A stretch of DNA of 33,666 bases from CAYLZW01 sp964388085 (GTDB lineage: Bacteria; Myxococcota; UBA727; CAYLZW01): contig CAYLZW010000031.1 of assembly GCA_964388085.1 (NCBI GenBank), forward strand, positions 1-33,666, in the 5' to 3' direction. Position 1 is the first letter of the stretch. Each line of letters begins with the position of its first letter. The position numbers were made by a program, and so were the translations under genes. This document shows, piece after piece, positions 30,324 to 33,666 of this stretch. The notes under the pieces were generated by a model. That model worked only from the letters and a program-made list of their open reading frames with translations, was not told where the DNA came from and searched no databases.

Positions 30324-32231
30324 CTACTCGAGGCTCGACACCTCAGCGGCCGGCTCGTCCTGCACGGGCGCGTCCGTGTCGCCGGGCGCCGCGCGCTCGT
30401 CCCGCTCCGGCGCGAGCGGCGCGAGGGCGGCGGCGTCGTCCGCGCTGGCCGCCTTGACGCCCTGCTCCTCGGCCGTGTCGTCGGCGTTGCTGAGCAAGAG
30501 CTCTCGGCCGGCCTGCAGCCCTCCGAGGCTCTGCAGCTCGAGGCGCTTTCGGTCGCGCTCGCGTACGCCGGCGGTGACCTCGCTCGCCTCCTCCGCCGTG
30601 GCGCCGAGCGCCTGCAGCGCCTCTGCGCCGAACACGAGCGCCGACTCGAGCGACTCGCGGATCTGGAAGTCCACGCCCAGCTTGCTGAGCGCGATGCCGT
30701 GACCGCGGTCGAAGGCGCGCGCGAACACCTTCACGAGCGGGTACTCGCGGCGCAGCAGCGACACGATCTTCAGCGCGTCCGCGGGCTGGTCGACGCACAC
30801 GAGGACGAGGCTGGCGTGCTGCGCCCCGGCGGCGTGCAGGATGTCGGGCCTCGTGCCGTCGCCGTAATAGACCTTGAAGCCAAAGCGCGCGGCCACCCGC
30901 ACCATGTCCGCGTCGCTGTCGATGATGGCGACGCTATGACGCTTGGCGAGCAGGCCCTGGCTCGCGATCTGCCCAAAGCGCCCGAAGCCGATGAGCAGCA
31001 CGGTGCCGTGGAGATCGGCGGCGACGTCGACCCCCTCGAGGTCCTCGGCGGGCGCCGGTGTCAGGCGCTGCAGCGCCGCCAGGGCGAGCGGCGTCAGCAC
31101 CATGGAGATGATGACCGTCGCGCTGAAGAGCGCGTTCTGCTCGGCGTCGAGGATGCCGGACGAGGCGGCGGCGCCGTAGAGCACGAAAGCGAACTCACCG
31201 CCCTGCGACATCAGCACCGCGCGATCGAGCGCCGCGCGGTGTCCGCTCTTCAGCGCGCGCGCGACGAGGTAGATGGCGAGCGCCTTCGCCGCCGTATAGG
31301 CGAGCACGCAGACGGCGATGGTGCGCCAGCGCTCGGCGAGCACCGTGAGCTCCAGCGACATGCCGACCGCCAGGAAGAACAGCCCGAGCAGGATGCCGCG
31401 GAAGGGCTCGATGTCCGCCTCGAGCTGGTGCCGGAAGCTCGACGTCGACAGCATCACGCCCGCCAGGAAGGCGCCCATCGCCATGGACAGGCCGCCCACC
31501 TGCATGAGCAGCGCGGCGCCGAGCACGACGAGGAGCGCGGCGGCGGTCAGCACCTCGCGCGCCTTGGCCGCGGCGAGCACGCGGAACAGCGGGTTCAGCA
31601 GCCAACGGCCCGCGGCGACGAGCAGCAGCACGGCGCCTGCGCCGATGGCGAGATCGACGATCCGCGAGCCACCCTCGACGTCCGACGCCGAGGGCGAGAG
31701 CACGGCGACGAGCGCGAGCAGCGGCACGATGGCCAGGTCCTCGAGTAGCAGGATGCTGATGATCCGCTCGCCGGCCGGCCCGCTCGCCTCACCGCGCTCG
31801 CCGAGCACCTGCATGACGATGGCGGTCGACGTCAAAACGAAGCCGGTGCCGGCGACGAACGCGACCGTGAGCGGGAAGCCGAGCGCGACGCCGATCAGCG
31901 TGAGCAGCAGCGAGCACACCGCCACCTGGAGCACGCCGAGCACGAAGATCTGGCGGCGCAGCCCCCACAGCTTGCGCGGCTCCATCTCGAGCCCGACGAC
32001 GAAGAGGAACATGACGACGCCGAGCTCGGCCGTGTGCAGGATGGCCTGCGCGTCGCTGACGAGCTTCAAGCCCGACGGCCCGATCAGGACGCCGCCCGCG
32101 AGGCAGCCGAGCACGCTGCCGAGACCGAGGCGCTTGAACAACGGAACGGCGAGCACGCCCGCGCCGAGCAACGCGACGATGGGTACGAGGTTTACGCCGT
32201 GGGCCGCCGCCTCGTGTGCATCGCCGGACAT
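30324..32231 (-). CDS. Kef-type monovalent cation:proton antiporter (CPA2) with RCK domain
   Basis: Inner-membrane protein of 635 residues that exchanges K+ or Na+ for protons. I chose the ATG at 32229-32231, preceded by AAAGG. Residues about 15-385 form the CPA2 transport domain with some twelve helices, including LEDLAIVPLLAL with the conserved transport Asp165. Residues 409-540 form the RCK/TrkA-N domain with the Rossmann motif GFGRFGQIA, GFKVYYGDGTRPDIL and SLVLVCVD, closely like KefB/KefC. A ~90-residue Ala/Asp/Glu-rich tail follows. E. coli KefC is gated by glutathione adducts; whether this protein is cannot be judged. It diverges from lon and runs toward the persulfide dioxygenase gene. 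Confidence 0.92.
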   Translation of the reverse strand: MSGDAHEAAAHGVNLVPIVALLGAGVLAVPLFKRLGLGSVLGCLAGGVLIGPSGLKLVSDAQAILHTAELGVVMFLFVVGLEMEPRKLWGLRRQIFVLGVLQVAVCSLLLTLIGVALGFPLTVAFVAGTGFVLTSTAIVMQVLGERGEASGPAGERIISILLLEDLAIVPLLALVAVLSPSASDVEGGSRIVDLAIGAGAVLLLVAAGRWLLNPLFRVLAAAKAREVLTAAALLVVLGAALLMQVGGLSMAMGAFLAGVMLSTSSFRHQLEADIEPFRGILLGLFFLAVGMSLELTVLAERWRTIAVCVLAYTAAKALAIYLVARALKSGHRAALDRAVLMSQGGEFAFVLYGAAASSGILDAEQNALFSATVIISMVLTPLALAALQRLTPAPAEDLEGVDVAADLHGTVLLIGFGRFGQIASQGLLAKRHSVAIIDSDADMVRVAARFGFKVYYGDGTRPDILHAAGAQHASLVLVCVDQPADALKIVSLLRREYPLVKVFARAFDRGHGIALSKLGVDFQIRESLESALVFGAEALQALGATAEEASEVTAGVRERDRKRLELQSLGGLQAGRELLLSNADDTAEEQGVKAASADDAAALAPLAPERDERAAPGDTDAPVQDEPAAEVSSLE

Positions 32232-32357
32232 CGCGAGAGCCTTTCGAAAGGGCGCTGAGTAGAGCCCGAGCACCGCCCCGAGGGCAAGCGCGCGTGACCT
32301 CCCCGTTCGGGCGGGCGGCCCGCCGGATCGAGCAGGAAAGCGAACGGTTTCGCGCCC

Positions 32358-32385
32358 TTGCCGGCCAACCGACGGGGCCTACTGT
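32358..32385 (+). promoter_or_regulatory. weak sigma70-like promoter candidate for lon
   Basis: TTGCCG (32358-32363, four of six) and TACTGT (32380-32385, three of six) with a 16-base spacer. The predicted start near 32392 gives a leader of about 62 bases that includes the hairpin at 32426-32444. Also in this gap is GGCGGG-CGG-CCCGCC at 32310-32324. Confidence 0.28.
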
Positions 32386-32425
32386 GATGGCTGCCGTTTC
32401 ACTGCGCCAAGTGGACCGTCAAGCG

Positions 32426-32444
32426 TTCCCGCCGCTCGCGGGAA
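32426..32444 (+). promoter_or_regulatory. leader hairpin abutting the lon ribosome-binding site
   Basis: TTCCCGC, loop CGCTC, GCGGGAA: a perfect seven-pair stem. The right arm overlaps the first two bases of the Shine-Dalgarno AAGGAG (32443-32448), which lies five bases before the lon ATG. Structures of this kind can mask or expose the ribosome site. Confidence 0.5.
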
Positions 32445-32453
32445 GGAGCCTCC

Positions 32454-33666
32454 ATGTCCATTCGCAAAGCTGACTACGATCTCTCGAGCCCCCTTCCGCT
32501 CGTGCCCCTGCGAGGCGGCGTGCTGTTCCCCGGCACCACGGTCGCCGTGCCGGTCGGCCGCGAGAAGAGCCGGAAGGTGTTCGAGGCGGGCGGCGAGCGC
32601 GCGGTCGGCCCCGGTGACCTCGTCGTCATCGGCGTGCAGCGCGATCCCGCCGTCGCCGCGCCCGGCTTCACCGATCTGCAGAGCATCGCGACGCTCGCCC
32701 GCGTGCACCGCGTGGTGCGCCGCGGACCGCGCCTGCTCCAGGTCATGCTCGAGGGCCTCACGCGCGTGGAGCTCGTGCGCGTCGAGGACAGCCATCCCTA
32801 TACCTCCGTGCTCGTGCGCGCGGTGCACGAGCCCGCCTCCGATCCGGAAGAGGTGCGCGCGCTCAAGGACGAGCTGTGCGCGCTCATCGACGACGTCGCC
32901 GCGGACCTGCCCGACGCCGTGCAGAAGGTCATCCGCGAGATCGTCTCGGACGAGGACGTGGGCCGCCTGGCGGACCGCGCCGCGGGTGCCATCCGCTTGC
33001 CCTTCGACAAGGAGGTGCACGTCCTCTTGACGCTCGACCTCGAGAAGCGCCTGCAGCTCGTGCTGAAGCTGCTCGGCGAGGCGCGTACGCTCTCGGACGT
33101 GCGCGAGCGGATCGACGCCGACGTGCGCAAGGAGGCGGAGAAGCAACAGCGCGAGGCGTACCTGCGCCAGCAGCTGAAGGCCATCCACAAGGAGCTCGGC
33201 GACGACGACGAGGAGGCCGACGGTGACAAGCTCAAGCAGCGCCTCCTGCAAAAGGAGCTGCCCGACGAGGTGCGCAAGGTGGTGGACAAGGAGCTGAAGC
33301 GCCTGTCCAGCGCGCAAGGCCCCGAGGGCGGCGTCATCCGCGGCTACCTCGAGTGGATCGCCGACCTGCCGTGGAGCGAGCGCAGCGAGGTGGACGCGGG
33401 CATCGACGCCGTGGCGCAGAAGCTCGACGAGGATCACGCCGGCCTCGAGGAGCCGAAGAAGCGCATCCTCGAGCACCTCGCCGTCTCGCGGCTCGCGGGA
33501 GCGCGGAAGGCGCGCACCATCCTCTGCCTCGCGGGGCCCCCGGGCGTCGGCAAGACCTCGCTCGGGCAGTCCGTCGCCGACGCGCTCGGCCGTCCCTTCG
33601 TGCGCATCGCCCTCGGCGGCGTGCGCGACGAGGCGGAGATCCGCGGCCACCGCCGCACCTACATCG
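32454..33666 (+). CDS. lon: ATP-dependent protease Lon, 3' part outside window
   Basis: Cytoplasmic AAA+ serine protease that removes misfolded and regulatory proteins. The first 404 residues are present. The N-terminal substrate-recognition domain starts with LPLVPLRGGVLFPGTTVAVPVGR. A helical segment follows (QREAYLRQQLKAIHKELGDDD), then YLEWIADLPWSERSE and the AAA+ module. Walker A GPPGVGKT lies at residues 361-368, close to its place in E. coli Lon (356-363). It is followed by the Lon signature RIALGGVRDEAEIRGHRRTY, where the window ends. Walker B and the Ser-Lys protease dyad lie beyond. The ATG at 32454 is set by AAGGAG. Whether this is one of several Lon paralogs, as in Myxococcus, cannot be told. 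Confidence 0.96.
   Translation, partial: MSIRKADYDLSSPLPLVPLRGGVLFPGTTVAVPVGREKSRKVFEAGGERAVGPGDLVVIGVQRDPAVAAPGFTDLQSIATLARVHRVVRRGPRLLQVMLEGLTRVELVRVEDSHPYTSVLVRAVHEPASDPEEVRALKDELCALIDDVAADLPDAVQKVIREIVSDEDVGRLADRAAGAIRLPFDKEVHVLLTLDLEKRLQLVLKLLGEARTLSDVRERIDADVRKEAEKQQREAYLRQQLKAIHKELGDDDEEADGDKLKQRLLQKELPDEVRKVVDKELKRLSSAQGPEGGVIRGYLEWIADLPWSERSEVDAGIDAVAQKLDEDHAGLEEPKKRILEHLAVSRLAGARKARTILCLAGPPGVGKTSLGQSVADALGRPFVRIALGGVRDEAEIRGHRRTYI

Overview
This 33.7 kb window is GC-rich, densely coding bacterial chromosome with 27 protein genes (two cut by the window edges), no RNA gene, no CRISPR array and no insertion sequence that I can see. The gene content points to a Myxococcota-type (former deltaproteobacterial) organism: lipoproteins with long Gly-Glu linkers, a PilZ-receiver protein, a zinc-ribbon/GYF/TPR envelope protein like those of gliding and polarity systems, FHA and DUF1566 proteins, and many lipobox signal peptides. 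This assignment is an inference from gene style.

Left part (1-6040): an HtrA-type protease with a lipobox (5' part only) follows an SH3-domain exported protein on the minus strand. Divergent from them is a compact plus-strand cluster: pentaheme cytochrome c lipoprotein, type II NADH dehydrogenase, a small helical protein and an NTF2-like lipoprotein. Then come two tandem paralogous Cys-rich lipoproteins on the minus strand (6140-8005), one with a 28-unit GE linker.

Centre (8073-15429): a minus-strand operon with a good promoter and a strong terminator encodes dihydrolipoyl dehydrogenase (E3), octanoyltransferase LipB and a dihydrolipoyl acyltransferase (E2). The E1 component is not in the window. 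Divergent from it is a PilZ-receiver regulator, convergent with purD, which follows a lipoprotein gene.

Right part (15658-33666): a V4R/DUF2378-like protein with a nonapeptide-coding DNA repeat; a membrane glycosyltransferase; a 5'-truncated beta-propeller gene; a collagen-like beta-helix lipoprotein; a 1244-residue zinc-ribbon/VPLPG-repeat/GYF/TPR membrane protein; an outer-membrane barrel protein translationally coupled to BamD; an FHA protein; a GE-linker DUF1566 lipoprotein coupled to a TolB-like exported protein; a persulfide dioxygenase-rhodanese fusion; a Kef-type antiporter; and the start of lon, whose ribosome-binding site abuts a hairpin.

No gene-free stretch exceeds 300 bases. The longest (15430-15657, 32232-32453, 24300-24508) hold only short hairpins and a weak lon promoter candidate. 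Overall the window mixes housekeeping (lipoate/2-oxoacid dehydrogenase, purine synthesis, Lon, BamD) with lineage-specific envelope and secreted proteins. The best candidates for undescribed biology are the Cys-rich lipoprotein pair and the zinc-ribbon/VPLPG/GYF/TPR protein.
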